Shown: piece by piece, positions 15,801-24,648 of the stretch
Layout of the letters: every line of letters starts with the position of its first letter
How positions within the stretch are numbered: position 1 is the stretch's first letter
The notes under the pieces: generated by a model
What the model was told of the DNA's origin: nothing
The model's input: only the letters and a program-made list of their open reading frames with translations
The model's database searches: none
Position numbers and translations under genes: made by a program
Source of the DNA: Caldilineaceae bacterium
GTDB lineage: Bacteria > Chloroflexota > Anaerolineae > Caldilineales > Caldilineaceae
Assembly: GCA_019637685.1 (NCBI GenBank)
Contig: JAHBVF010000005.1
Coordinates: 124,001 to 188,000, forward strand
DNA: 64,000 bases
Reading direction: 5' to 3'

Positions 15801-18800
15801 GCGGATTTCGTCTTCCCCGTTGGCGAGGGTGAAACCCGCGTAGATATATGAGAGCGCGACGCCGCCGTTCTCCAATAGATTCCCATTGCGGCCCAGAACA
15901 ACGAATTGCCCCGGGGCCAGAAAGAGATCGCTGGCAATGGTGTGCTGGTCGCTGTCCAGATCAGCCAGCGTCCAGTCCTTCAGATTCACCCCGTCCGGCC
16001 CCGCGTTGTAGAGTTCGACCCACTCGCCGTTGGCGTCGGACACAGCCGCGGGATCGGCCAGGAATTCGGAGATGAAAAGTGTGGACAAGCCGCTGCCCGC
16101 TGTGTCCTCTGTGGGTGTGGGGGTGGGTGATTGGGTAGACGACACCGCGGGCGTGGGGGTGGCAGTAGCGGTGACAGTGACTGTCGCCGCGCCACTGCCG
16201 GTCGGCGTGGGCGTTTCTGGGGAAGTGGCGGTCGCGGTGGGCCTGGGCGCGACAAAACCACTGCCCGGCGAGCCAAAGTCACCGGCGGATCCGGGCCAGG
16301 CCGCGCTGGCTGCCAGCCATACGGGAACCGGGCCAAAAGTGATCCGCTCCAAACTCTTGCCCGCTGTGGTGCGCAGGCTGGACGCTCCGCCCCAGACCAC
16401 CCGATCCGCCTCTGCGCCGTCCGGGCGCAGGAGGAGAATCTCGTCCTCTCCATTGGCCAGGGCAAGGCTACTGTACACGTAATTGACCTCCACACCGCCG
16501 TTCTCCGCCGGGTTTCCGTTGCGGGCCAACAGCGCGTAGCCGCCCGCGGCCAGGAGGAGGTCTGTGGCAATGACGTGGCGGTCGCTGTCCAGATCGGCCA
16601 GTGTCCACCCTTTCAGATTCACTCCGTCTGGCCCCGGGTTGTAGATTTCGATCCACTCGCCGTCTGCGTCGGGCACGGCCGCGGGGTCGGCCAGAAATTC
16701 GGAGATATAGAGAACGGAGAAAGTGCCGCCTGTCACCGGGCTTGGGGTCGGGGGTATGGCTGTTGGCGTGGGGGTGGCTCCCGTGGAAGTGGAAATCACG
16801 GTAGGCGTTGAAATCGGCGTTGAAGTCGCTGTCCCAGTCACTGGGCCACTGCCTGTGGTCGCAAGCGGTGTGGCGGTTTGTGTGGGCGTTGCTGTGGATA
16901 CAGGGGCCAGTGTTGGCGTAGTGGTCGCTGTTTTGGTCGTTGTAGCAGTGGGTGTAGCGGTGGGCCTGGGCGCGACAAAATCACTGCCTGGCGTACCCCA
17001 ATCCCCCAATGAGCCGGGCCAGGCCGCGCTGGCTGTTGCCCAGACGGGAACCGGGCCAAAGGTAATCCGCTCCAGACTCTTGCCCGGTGTAATGCGCAGG
17101 CTGGACGCTCCGCCCCAGACCACCCGATCCGCCTCTGTCCCGTCCGGGCGCAGGAGGCGGATTTCGTCTTCGCTGTTGGCAAGAGTGAGGCCGCTGTAGA
17201 CATAATTGACCCCCACGCCACCGTTCTCCGCCGGGTTTCCGTTGCGGGCCAGAATAACGTACTGACCTGCCGCCAGCATCAGGTCGCTGGTAATTGTGTG
17301 GCTGTCATTGTCCAGATCGGCCAGTGTCCACCCTTGCAGATTCACTCCATCCGGCCCCGGGTTGTAAAGTTCGATCCACTCGCCGTTGGCGTCGGACACA
17401 GCCGCGGGATCGGCCAGAAATTCGGAAATGTAGACCGCGGCTGACCCGCCACTGGCTGTGTCATTTGTGGGCGTGGGCGTTGGGGTGGGTGCGGGCGATG
17501 GGGTCGAAGACGGGGTGTTTGTGAGCGTCGGTGTCCCAGTCAGCGGTCCGCTGCCTGTCGTGACAGTCGGCGTCGGTGTAACAGTCGGCGTCGGTGTAAC
17601 AGTCTCAGTCGCGGTGGGTGATAGGGTCGGCGTGAATGTGGGTGTGGCGGTCGGAACGGGCTGGACATAGCCGCTGCCCGGCGTGCCCCAGTCGCCCGCG
17701 GAGCCGGGCCAGGCAGTGGTGGCGGTCACCCACTCCAAGCCTGGAAAGCTTACCCGTTCCAGGCTCTTGCCCGGCGTGACGCTGCGCCCGGATGTGCCAC
17801 CCCATTCGATACGATCCGCCACCTTCCCATCCGGGCGCAGGAGAATCAGTTCGTCTTCCCGGTTGGCCAGCGCCATTTTATTCTGCACGTGATAATCCAC
17901 AGCCACACCGCCATTTGTCGCCGGGTCAGGATTGCGCCCCAGCACAACAAATTGGCCGGCAGCCACAAAGACATCTGTGCTGATCGTATGGCTGTCGTTG
18001 TCCTGATCGGCCAGCGTCCATCCCTTCAGATTCACCGAATCGGGTCCGGGGTTATAGAGTTCCACCCATTCCCCATTTGCATCGGAGACAGCCGCGGGAT
18101 CGGCCAGCAATTCGGAGATAAAGAGATGGCCCACGACTATTGCGGTGGGGGTGGGTGTCAGTGTGAGTGTGGCCGTTGGTGTATCCGGCGGGCCTGTGGG
18201 CGGTGCAGTGGGTGGCGGCGTGTCAGTCAGCGTAGGCGTGGCTGTTGGCGTATCTGGCGGGTCTACAGGTGGCGCGGTGGGTGGTGGGGTGTCGGTCGGT
18301 GTCAGTGTGGGCGTAGGCGTTGGCGTATCCGGCGGGTCTGTCGGCGGTGGCGTATCTGGTTGGGGACAAGTGTACGTATTCGAGCTATTACGAGGTTGAG
18401 GGGATTCAGCTACGAAGTCAACACTATTATTGTCCGTATCTGTGCAGCCCTCGCCGAGTCGCTTGGCCGCGGTTGTGTTGCTAAGTCCCGGTGCTGGTGC
18501 AGTCTCAGATTCACTGGCCTTACTCCCGTAACCAATTTTGTCGAATACTGTGCCGTCGCTGGCAACCAGCCGGACTTTACCAGCGGTTGCACTCATTCTG
18601 ACAGAATCCTCTCTGTCCGGCACAGGAAGCGATTCTCCCTCACCGCGGGTATCAGCAGCCTGTTGTATTAATAAATAGCCATAGGGTTGTATGACGAGGC
18701 CATCCAGCGAAGTCCCTTCTCCAAATGCCCCGGTAGCTGATGCGTATTGTACGGACCAGCCCGTCAAATCAACCGCGTCGGGGCTGGCATTGAACAATTC

Positions 18801-18992
18801 GATAAAATCATTCCGAAATGGCGCGCCGCTATTGCCCCCACCGCCGTAGACCTGACTGATGCGCACGGAGGCAGAACCAGCCGCGCGCAGAGGCAAAGAG
18901 GCGCGCTGGAAAGCGTATAGAAATAGCCCGATAAGCAAGACGGACAATAGCCGATAGACCCGCTTGCGATGGGAAGAAGAACGAAGATTCAT
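12837..18992 (-). CDS. Giant secreted protein with about seven lamin-tail (LTD) domains and TPT linkers
   Basis: The protein is about 2051 aa. An N-terminal signal segment (RLLSVLLIGLFLYAFQRA, residues 11-30) marks export. LTD domains (ISELLADPAAVSDANGEW, then VELYNPGPDSVNLKGWTLA) begin near residues 40, 288, 517, 760, 970, 1192 and 1669. Four of them (288-970) are near-identical copies separated by Thr/Pro linkers, which points to recent internal duplication. Around 1685 a Ca-binding-like DYNGDGTVNSGDE is embedded in the last LTD. The C-terminal 90 residues resemble an OB-fold (EGRLVTFQGIVTGWSG). Bacterial LTD proteins are extracellular; the ligand is unknown. ATG 18992 is preferred over TTG 19007. 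A sigma70-type promoter lies upstream. The last codons overlap the integrase gene, so the 3' end may have been altered by integration. Confidence 0.88.
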   Translation of the reverse strand: MNLRSSSHRKRVYRLLSVLLIGLFLYAFQRASLPLRAAGSASVRISQVYGGGGNSGAPFRNDFIELFNASPDAVDLTGWSVQYASATGAFGEGTSLDGLVIQPYGYLLIQQAADTRGEGESLPVPDREDSVRMSATAGKVRLVASDGTVFDKIGYGSKASESETAPAPGLSNTTAAKRLGEGCTDTDNNSVDFVAESPQPRNSSNTYTCPQPDTPPPTDPPDTPTPTPTLTPTDTPPPTAPPVDPPDTPTATPTLTDTPPPTAPPTGPPDTPTATLTLTPTPTAIVVGHLFISELLADPAAVSDANGEWVELYNPGPDSVNLKGWTLADQDNDSHTISTDVFVAAGQFVVLGRNPDPATNGGVAVDYHVQNKMALANREDELILLRPDGKVADRIEWGGTSGRSVTPGKSLERVSFPGLEWVTATTAWPGSAGDWGTPGSGYVQPVPTATPTFTPTLSPTATETVTPTPTVTPTPTVTTGSGPLTGTPTLTNTPSSTPSPAPTPTPTPTNDTASGGSAAVYISEFLADPAAVSDANGEWIELYNPGPDGVNLQGWTLADLDNDSHTITSDLMLAAGQYVILARNGNPAENGGVGVNYVYSGLTLANSEDEIRLLRPDGTEADRVVWGGASSLRITPGKSLERITFGPVPVWATASAAWPGSLGDWGTPGSDFVAPRPTATPTATTTKTATTTPTLAPVSTATPTQTATPLATTGSGPVTGTATSTPISTPTVISTSTGATPTPTAIPPTPSPVTGGTFSVLYISEFLADPAAVPDADGEWIEIYNPGPDGVNLKGWTLADLDSDRHVIATDLLLAAGGYALLARNGNPAENGGVEVNYVYSSLALANGEDEILLLRPDGAEADRVVWGGASSLRTTAGKSLERITFGPVPVWLAASAAWPGSAGDFGSPGSGFVAPRPTATATSPETPTPTGSGAATVTVTATATPTPAVSSTQSPTPTPTEDTAGSGLSTLFISEFLADPAAVSDANGEWVELYNAGPDGVNLKDWTLADLDSDQHTIASDLFLAPGQFVVLGRNGNLLENGGVALSYIYAGFTLANGEDEIRLLRPDGTEEDRVIWGGESSLRTTPGKSLERTGFGPVAVWLVAETPWPGSAGDFGTPGRGFEQPAATETATATGTADSGQPTATTTATPATTPATPAMTTTPSVTSTPTPSATSVSLPARWPPRAEPAPLRIDEVNFLGSDLEFVVLVNVGDAPVDLTGWLVGDGAVPGGGEGLYELPPGHFLAPNTPFVIARNGAAFHVRWGQPAHAQFENSASAAPVLARRRELASGSLALNDSGDEVLLLDPSLNLADAVVWGNGDGASLGLTGTLYPVADRSLQRVPGFAFPDQREQRHRFLWAAPAPFASVTLPESAVLPSPLLADGLQAVWGSLGATSSFSPGGAAPPHYIQAAGAHIGLHFVAIADPPETPADRATGNAPAAWRWTGNDGSRAIVYGPSFATDGTVDSFVSGLASHGALAQWMMPAPPPAPADAFVALAGDGVTVPTGLAALSRGWQSGPLLPAGNAQPPVADEAPPNPRYTGLAAQNSSPSALRDALAARRGWLTNRPGLALTLRAHISSGENVWMGSTIPSHNALAVEVNYYDATGEMASLAVWQNDRPVVQTELAQANGLWSVTLSAAPGSVLYAVATQADGDFALTAPLLVENGQGAAVVINEVLAAPTQDYNGDGTVNSGDEYVELYNPGPLPVSLAGWRLEDRSASNPARRRFVLGVEHILPGQGFLTVWGSQSHIGLNDDGDRVSLIDGTERAVDSVEWTGPLERGKGLSRVPDAGNWQTRPPSPGVSNPVDGPAGPGGPSGQTGGGGSSEALPAWGSGAAPGTPGGEAVGPFLSVTASKLAGMEEAVHFVGVVTVPPGLFNSVIYVADPALPPNDKTAWLGVQVYLRRGEFPPLAEGDRVDVQGAMHSFRGEREILVQRPEDVWRIGAGEPLQPLPIAASAVGESLEGRLVTFQGIVTGWSGVSFFLADPDNPDAEPVMVTVRSSLGWRRPYVNKGERWQVTGIVSQSASEAPWNGGYRLLVRYLESVTDILL

Positions 18993-19084
18993 CGCGCAAA
19001 GGCTCAAACTATTGGGGTTGTGGGTTGTTCAGGCGCTCGACCGGGGAAATCGTGAGCGCAGAAGTCGGCAGGTATTGCTAGGGT

Positions 19085-19113
19085 AGCATACCGCCAAACA
19101 AAGAGGTTGTCAA
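19085..19113 (-). promoter_or_regulatory. Sigma70-type promoter of the LTD exoprotein gene
   Basis: On the minus strand TTGACA (19113-19108) and TATGCT (19090-19085) are separated by exactly 17 bp. This lies about 93 nt upstream of ATG 18992 and just after the stop of the transglutaminase gene, so the LTD gene can be transcribed independently of that operon. Confidence 0.75.
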
Positions 19114-19127
19114 GCCGTTTTTGGCAT

Positions 19128-21608
19128 TTAGCGCGACTTACGCGGGCTGTCGCCGCTGCTCAGTTTGCGATCCAGCCAGGCCCGCCAGAAGACCGGGCGC
19201 AGCTGCTGCCAGTTGTCTGCCAGTTCGCTCTCATCCGCGTCGGAAGGGGCGTGGGGGGAATGGGGCGCAAAGCGGTATTGGACGTAAATGTCGGTGATAC
19301 GTTGGATGAAGGGTGCGCCGGGAGGAAATTCCTGGGCCAGAATGGCTGAGCGCTCGTAAGGGGTCAGCCCGCTGTGGGTGGCCGCGCCCAGTCGATGCGC
19401 CCATTCCACCAGCCGGTTATAGAAAATCGCGGGCGGCTCAATAGCAAAGCTGTCTGGTCCTTGCCACACACGCCGACGCAACAGCCAGAAGCCGCCGAGC
19501 AACGCGGCCAGCGTCAACAGCACACTGGCGATGATCCATTGGGGGGAAGGGCGGAAACCCGCGTCGGCGGGAAATTCACCTGTGAACGCGGGCGACAGAT
19601 CCTCCAGGGGGTCCCGGCCCGACTCAAAGTCGGTGTCATTCAACGCCGGGTCAACTTCATCGGGCGCGCCGGGTACGCTGCTCGGCTCTGGCAGGTCCGC
19701 GCCCGAAGGCCGCTCCAGCGCGCTTTCGCCCGCGGTCGGCTCAAACTCAATCCAGCCAAAGCCAGGGAAGTAGACCTCTACCCACGTATGGGCATCCCGC
19801 TCGGTGATGACAAAAATGCCCTCTTCCTCGTCGAATGTGCCCTCGGCATAGCCGCTGACTGTGCGCGCGGGAATGCCCAGAGAGCGCAGCATTGTGGCCA
19901 TGGCCGACGCATAATAATCGCAGTATCCCCGCTGGATATCAAAGAGAAAATATTCCAGCGGGTCCTGGTCCGAACTCGGGCCTTCGATGGCCTCGTCGTA
20001 TGCGTAGCCCCGCAAGAAACGCTCCACGCGTTTGGTTCTGTCATAGACCGAATCTTCCGGGTTTCCGGCCACTTCGGCGGCCAGGCGGGCAATACGGGGC
20101 GAAAAATCTTCAGGCAGTTGCAAATAGTGGGTGCTGATCGCCAAGGGGTAGTCCAATGACGCCCCGCGCAGGTCCCGCTCGGTGATATTTGTCCGGCTGC
20201 TCACAGCCGTATAGCTGTCGCCCACATCCAGCCCGCCGTGGGCGCGTATATAGGTCAGCTCGTTCTGCACCTGATCGCTGGGGCCGGTCTCATCCGCGCC
20301 CCCCAATACAGGCATCAGATAGCCCTGGATGGGAAGCGACACCTGGACGACATCGGGCGCGGCCAGAATCACCCCGCCGGTGGAGGCCAGCAGTGTGACC
20401 GTCTGGGTCAGGGGCTTGCGCTGGCTCCAACTGATGTTGGGGATGGGCTGATCCGCGTCGAACTCGGTTTCGATGGGCGCGCTGTTCACCCACTGGCGGC
20501 CTGTAAATTCGTCAAAGGTGACCGCGCGCCAATAGCGCCCGGTGGAGGACGCCACCTGAAAGACAGCCGCATCGGTCACATTGCGGGCGCCGCCCAGAGA
20601 AAGAGAACGAGTGAAGCCGCTGGCCACCATCCGTTGCTGGCGGTTCAGCCCTTCGTACAGCCGGTTGAACTCCTGGGTTGTGGATTCCCAACGCTCGTTG
20701 ATGGGAGCCAGAAATTGGTTGAAGCGAACGTTGCGTCCCAGGCTGGGCGCGACAAAAGCAATTGTGATAATCACCAGTGTATAGAACACGCCCGTGCGCA
20801 TAAAATCAAAGGCGATGTCCTGGCTGAAGGTAATGCGCAAGGCCCGCCAGCGCTGGCGATTGGCGATCAGATTGGCCCAGGCCAGCAGGAGCATTGCCAC
20901 CAGGCAGAAAGCCACCAGAAAACCCGTGACCGGATTGGGGGCGTAATAGGTGTTGACCAGCAGGGCCACAGCAATCATCATCACCCCACGCCAGACATTG
21001 CCATAACGAAAGACTGTCCACGCGCCCAAATAGGCCAGCCACCAGGCCAAAAAACTGATCTCCAACACAAAAATATAGTTGTCGTTGCTGGCGCTGTTGT
21101 TCATAGCCGCCTGCACCCATTCCAGCCAGCGCTCCAGCAGAAAATAGGCTTGGGCCTGGAGCGCGGGCACGCCGTGATCGATAAACACAGCCACCCGTCG
21201 CTCTTGGGTCACGCTGTTGGTCATTTGATAAAAAACCCAGGCCAGGCCAGTGGCCAGACTGTGGGAGAGCATAAAAAAGCCGTCAAAACGGCTGTAGGCC
21301 ATGAGTGTGCCCATCACCAGCGCGCCGAACACCACCGGCACAAGCAGATTCATATCGGCCACCCAGCCAGCCGCGTCCAAAGAGAGGGCCAACAGCAGAT
21401 TGAGCACGCCAAACAGGATAAAAATAAGCGTGCGCCCTTCCTGAAAAAAGAAGGGCGCGTGGGGTGGGTTATGTTCCTCTGGCGCGATGGTAATGCCGTT
21501 GCCCTGGGCGGACAAAGCGGAGACAGGCACAGCAGCCGCGGCTCTGCCCGTTGCCGCGGCCAGGGCTGATGTTTTTGCGGTGGATGGAAAGCTGGTTGGT
21601 TGGCGCAT
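19128..21608 (-). CDS. TgpA-like transmembrane transglutaminase
   Basis: The 826-aa protein has a cytoplasmic N-terminus and five or six membrane helices between about 55 and 290. An extracytoplasmic transglutaminase-like domain follows, with Cys563 (RGYCDYYASAMATMLRSLGI) and His607 (DAHTWVEVYFPGFGW). The third residue is Glu623 (IEFEPT). A further membrane helix lies near 705 and a cytoplasmic DUF4129-like tail (GLTPYERSAILAQEFPPG) closes the protein. The Cys-His and His-third residue spacings (44 and 16) match what I recall for Pseudomonas TgpA, where the third residue is Asp, so the triad looks like Cys-His-Glu. Such proteins act on extracellular amide or peptide substrates. It forms a likely operon with the 699-aa secreted protein gene 86 bp upstream. 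Confidence 0.9.
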   Translation of the reverse strand: MRQPTSFPSTAKTSALAAATGRAAAAVPVSALSAQGNGITIAPEEHNPPHAPFFFQEGRTLIFILFGVLNLLLALSLDAAGWVADMNLLVPVVFGALVMGTLMAYSRFDGFFMLSHSLATGLAWVFYQMTNSVTQERRVAVFIDHGVPALQAQAYFLLERWLEWVQAAMNNSASNDNYIFVLEISFLAWWLAYLGAWTVFRYGNVWRGVMMIAVALLVNTYYAPNPVTGFLVAFCLVAMLLLAWANLIANRQRWRALRITFSQDIAFDFMRTGVFYTLVIITIAFVAPSLGRNVRFNQFLAPINERWESTTQEFNRLYEGLNRQQRMVASGFTRSLSLGGARNVTDAAVFQVASSTGRYWRAVTFDEFTGRQWVNSAPIETEFDADQPIPNISWSQRKPLTQTVTLLASTGGVILAAPDVVQVSLPIQGYLMPVLGGADETGPSDQVQNELTYIRAHGGLDVGDSYTAVSSRTNITERDLRGASLDYPLAISTHYLQLPEDFSPRIARLAAEVAGNPEDSVYDRTKRVERFLRGYAYDEAIEGPSSDQDPLEYFLFDIQRGYCDYYASAMATMLRSLGIPARTVSGYAEGTFDEEEGIFVITERDAHTWVEVYFPGFGWIEFEPTAGESALERPSGADLPEPSSVPGAPDEVDPALNDTDFESGRDPLEDLSPAFTGEFPADAGFRPSPQWIIASVLLTLAALLGGFWLLRRRVWQGPDSFAIEPPAIFYNRLVEWAHRLGAATHSGLTPYERSAILAQEFPPGAPFIQRITDIYVQYRFAPHSPHAPSDADESELADNWQQLRPVFWRAWLDRKLSSGDSPRKSR

Positions 21609-21615
21609 AGGCTAT

Positions 21616-21621
21616 AGTATA
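21616..21621 (-). promoter_or_regulatory. Possible internal -10 box before the transglutaminase gene
   Basis: On the minus strand TATACT is followed by ATAGCCT and the start ATG, which would give a transcript starting at the start codon. No Shine-Dalgarno is visible before this gene, which fits a leaderless mRNA. The -35 is weak (TTGCCA with 20-bp spacing). Confidence 0.35.
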
Positions 21622-21694
21622 CGGAAAGACAGGCCGCGGCTTGGCAAGCCCTCTTACGAACCGGAATCGGTTGGGATGTCCGTTGGCAGGGCCA

Positions 21695-23791
21695 TTATAA
21701 TAGCAACCACAGAATTCCTGCCAACAGAAAAACAGACGCCATTGCCAATACAATGGCGAGCAGCAGACGGGGCAGACTGACCACTTCGCGGGAGAGCGAG
21801 AGCGGCTGGGGGGAAGCCGTGAGCGGCAGGCTCCAAACCTGGCTGTCTGTGGCCTGGGCGGAAGGTGAAGCATTCAATGCCAACTGAACCCGGCTCTCCT
21901 CCACCAAACGGTGCCAGCGTGCGGCCTCCTGGCGATGGGTGATGGCAAGCAGCTCGCCCCGCAGTCTGTCCTCGGTAGAACCGCTCCCCTGCGCGGCCAG
22001 GCTGTCGCGCTCCAGGCTGGCCGCGATGCCCGCCCACTGGTCGGCCACTGGTCGCAGGTCCAGGCTGTAGCGCAGGACCGTTCGTTGCCAGATAAGGTGG
22101 ACGCTCTGCTCCAGTTCCACATCTGTGTTGACCAGAAGCGTCCGCAACAGCGCCCACTGGACATTTTGAGGCGTGGCCTGAATCAGCGCCAGTCTCTCCG
22201 CCAGGGAGATGCCTGTCAGGTGGACGGCTGCTTTTGTACCGTCAAATTGGACTGTTGCTTGCCCGGTTGTGGGCTGTGCTGTCTGCCAGGCAACGGCCAA
22301 CTGCTCCACACTGCGGCGGGCCTCCTCCTCGCGGCCGGGGATGGCAACACCCACACCCGACACCGCCAGATCATCCGGGCCGATAGTCACATCAAATTGC
22401 CAACGGGCAAAAATTGTCTGGCGTTCGCTGGCGGGCAACAGATCATCCGCGGCCAGGCTGGAACCGGCCAACGCCAGCGCGGCTTTCTCATTGCCCTGGG
22501 CCAAAAATTGCAAGGCCTGCTCCAGCAGCAACAGACGCCGTTCCTCGGCCAGGGCCGGGCCATCCACCACATTGGCAGGCAAAGCAGCCAGACGATCCAG
22601 CAGGGCCAACGCCGCGGGCCAATCTTTGCGCTGTCGAGCCTGGGTAGTTTGCAGGCGCAGCCCGTCGGCCAGCCATCCGGTCAGTTCGCTCTGCTCGCCC
22701 GTGGCCGTGGGGGGCAGAACAGCCAGAGCGTCCTCTGCCGATGCAACCATCAATTCCACATAGGCCGGATCAACAGCGCCGCCGGGCTGGATGCTGCGGC
22801 TGCGATAGAGTCCGGCCAGTCCCCGGTGCAGGCGGGCCACCAGAAGCGGCTCCGATTTCTCGGCTTCGGCCAGGCGAATCCCATCCAAATAAGCCGCCAG
22901 AGACTGGGCATAGAAGCCCTCCCGATAGGCTGACTGGTTGCCGGTCTGCTGGCCGGTGCGCTCAAAAAGGCGGAGGTAGATATCCCCCAATTCGAGCCAG
23001 CCGACAACCTGGGGTTGCTGCCCCAACAATTGGCGGCGGGCGCGCAGGTCTTGCCAGGTGCGGGGATTGATCACCTGCCAGCGCAGGGGCTGGCGGGGAA
23101 AATTGTCTTCGCTCAGCCATTGGAGACTGTCGCCCTGATAGCTCCAGCCATCTGGCTCGGCGGCCAGCCACTGATCGGGCGCAAAGGGGCCGGAGGCTGC
23201 ATCAGCAAAGGTCAGCGTTACGCGCCAGCTCCCCACCCGGCCCGGCCACACATTCAGAATATTGGCCGGGTAGACAAAGGCGGGGAGATCAGCATTACCA
23301 AAATGGAGCGTATAGCGAAGCAGCAAAGTGCGCCGTTCATCTGCGCCCAAATTCAGTTGGGCTGTCTGCTGCAAACCGTTGCCCGTAGGTTGCAGGACAA
23401 CTGCCTGCCCGTTCAGTTCCAGAGAGATATTCTGGGGCAAACGGGGAACCCCGCCACCCTCACCAGGCGGCCCATCCATCTGCACCAGCAGGGTCGTTGG
23501 GCTTCGGTTGGGATTGTGCAGGCGATAGCTGGCTGTGATGTCCATCGCCAAAAAACCATTGCCATCCACAAACACGGCCGCGTCCACGGTATGTGTCAGA
23601 AGTTCTACGGATGTCTCGCCCAAGGGCAGCAGAAAGAGGTGGCTCTCGCCTCCCGCGGATTCCTGTTCAAGGGAACGCGCGGACAGATTGCCGGCAGGCA
23701 AGGCAACCAATCCCAACCAGACCGTAAGAAATAGGGCCAGGATTCTACGCACGGTAGTTGCATTTCTTGGGTGCATCTGGTATTGTGGCAT
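21695..23791 (-). CDS. Secreted, C-terminally membrane-anchored protein of unknown function
   Basis: The 698-aa product starts MPQYQMHPRNATTVRRILAL, and a hydrophobic signal follows (FLTVWLGLVALPA); ATG 23776 is an alternative start. The mature part has an N-terminal beta-rich domain (about 60-230, VDGNGFLAMDITASYRLHNP). A helical tetratrico-like middle (about 260-470) contains many Ala/Leu/Arg helices such as ALALLDRLAALPANVV. A final beta domain precedes a single membrane helix at the C-terminus (LLLAIVLAMASVFLLAGILW). It precedes the transglutaminase gene on the same strand by 86 bp and is probably co-transcribed, which suggests a shared cell-envelope function. I do not recognise a named family. 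Confidence 0.78.
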   Translation of the reverse strand: MPQYQMHPRNATTVRRILALFLTVWLGLVALPAGNLSARSLEQESAGGESHLFLLPLGETSVELLTHTVDAAVFVDGNGFLAMDITASYRLHNPNRSPTTLLVQMDGPPGEGGGVPRLPQNISLELNGQAVVLQPTGNGLQQTAQLNLGADERRTLLLRYTLHFGNADLPAFVYPANILNVWPGRVGSWRVTLTFADAASGPFAPDQWLAAEPDGWSYQGDSLQWLSEDNFPRQPLRWQVINPRTWQDLRARRQLLGQQPQVVGWLELGDIYLRLFERTGQQTGNQSAYREGFYAQSLAAYLDGIRLAEAEKSEPLLVARLHRGLAGLYRSRSIQPGGAVDPAYVELMVASAEDALAVLPPTATGEQSELTGWLADGLRLQTTQARQRKDWPAALALLDRLAALPANVVDGPALAEERRLLLLEQALQFLAQGNEKAALALAGSSLAADDLLPASERQTIFARWQFDVTIGPDDLAVSGVGVAIPGREEEARRSVEQLAVAWQTAQPTTGQATVQFDGTKAAVHLTGISLAERLALIQATPQNVQWALLRTLLVNTDVELEQSVHLIWQRTVLRYSLDLRPVADQWAGIAASLERDSLAAQGSGSTEDRLRGELLAITHRQEAARWHRLVEESRVQLALNASPSAQATDSQVWSLPLTASPQPLSLSREVVSLPRLLLAIVLAMASVFLLAGILWLLL

Positions 23792-23894
23792 TAAGTTTTG
23801 TGTATGTGGCTGGGTCCGCCGCAAGAGCGAACAATAGGCTGGCGGTGCCAGTCTTTGGAAGATTGCCCGAACCAATTGAGGGGCTTGCCGGTTT

Positions 23895-24197
23895 ATGGTC
23901 AGATTGCTATTAAAATGGGACATCAAAGCAGGCCGGGAACAGCCCTATTTTGAATTCGTTATGCGAGAATTCGCACCGGGTCTTATGCAGTTGGGCATTG
24001 AGCCTGCTGAAGTCTGGTATACCACCTATGGCAAAGGTCCGCAAATGCTGACTATCGGCGAAGCTGCCAGCCTGGAGAAGCTGCAATCGATTTTGCAGAG
24101 TAAAAACTGGCAAAAACTCCACGCAGACCTGCTGCTCTATGTGACGAACTATAGTCAGCGGATTGTTGCCCACAACAATCGCACATTCCAGATATAG
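23895..24197 (+). CDS. Small NIPSNAP/antibiotic-monooxygenase-like protein (100 aa)
   Basis: A compact alpha/beta sequence (MVRLLLKWDIKAGREQPYFE, then LMQLGIEPAEVWYTTYG) ends in LLLYVTNYSQRIVAHNNRTF. This resembles dimeric ferredoxin-like barrels of the NIPSNAP/ABM type. There are no obvious catalytic residues or membrane segments. It is divergent from the secreted-protein/transglutaminase operon, with about 100 bp shared upstream DNA. A hairpin terminator lies 190 bp downstream. Function unknown. Confidence 0.7.
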   Translation: MVRLLLKWDIKAGREQPYFEFVMREFAPGLMQLGIEPAEVWYTTYGKGPQMLTIGEAASLEKLQSILQSKNWQKLHADLLLYVTNYSQRIVAHNNRTFQI

Positions 24198-24648
24198 CTG
24201 GACGTCACGCATTTGGGGTTTCCATGTTCCTCGCAGGCTTGGCTACACAACGGACTAAGGAAGTATTGTTTAATCGCAATGGGGAATCCAAAAGTTCCGC
24301 GGTGTGCTGTGTAAATAGTGGCAATTCGGGTCGTTTGTGCCACCATTTTTGTGACGAGAGTAGTGTACAAAATCAGCAAATAACGGGCAAGGAGATGCGT
24401 TGCTCTGCATCTCCTTTTTGTTAGGCTCCAGCACAAAATATTATGCCGTAAGGATAAAAAGCTGGATTTGTCAGCGAATGGCAAGCGCTTTTGGTTGAAA
24501 TTTCTGCCGTTTTCCGTATGCTTTATACAGGTGCGGATGGCGCGCGAGAATGCTGTGAGCAAAGAGGAGCCATCCTGTTCTGGAACGGATTGGGTCATCC
24601 CAGCAAAAAAGCATCAAAATGAAATCTCTCTTAGGTAAGGGGCTGCAA
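24198..24648. other. Gap of 451 bp without a convincing gene
   Basis: Short frames on both strands here have atypical composition (Cys/Ser/Arg-rich) and no ribosome-binding sites. I see only an intrinsic terminator at 24389-24420 and the leader of the receiver-like gene, with its Shine-Dalgarno TAAGGGG just before 24649. Confidence 0.6.
24389..24420 (+). terminator. Intrinsic terminator
   Basis: AAGGAGATGC (24389-24398) and GCATCTCCTT (24407-24416) form a perfect 10-bp stem with an 8-nt loop, followed by TTT. It lies 190 bp after the small NIPSNAP-like gene, and no other plus-strand gene precedes it. Confidence 0.75.

Noticed and set aside
20238-21569. 443-codon plus-strand frame opposite the transglutaminase
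   Set aside because: It is His/Gln/Lys-rich antisense sequence with no domain, while the opposite strand encodes a clear TgpA-like protein.
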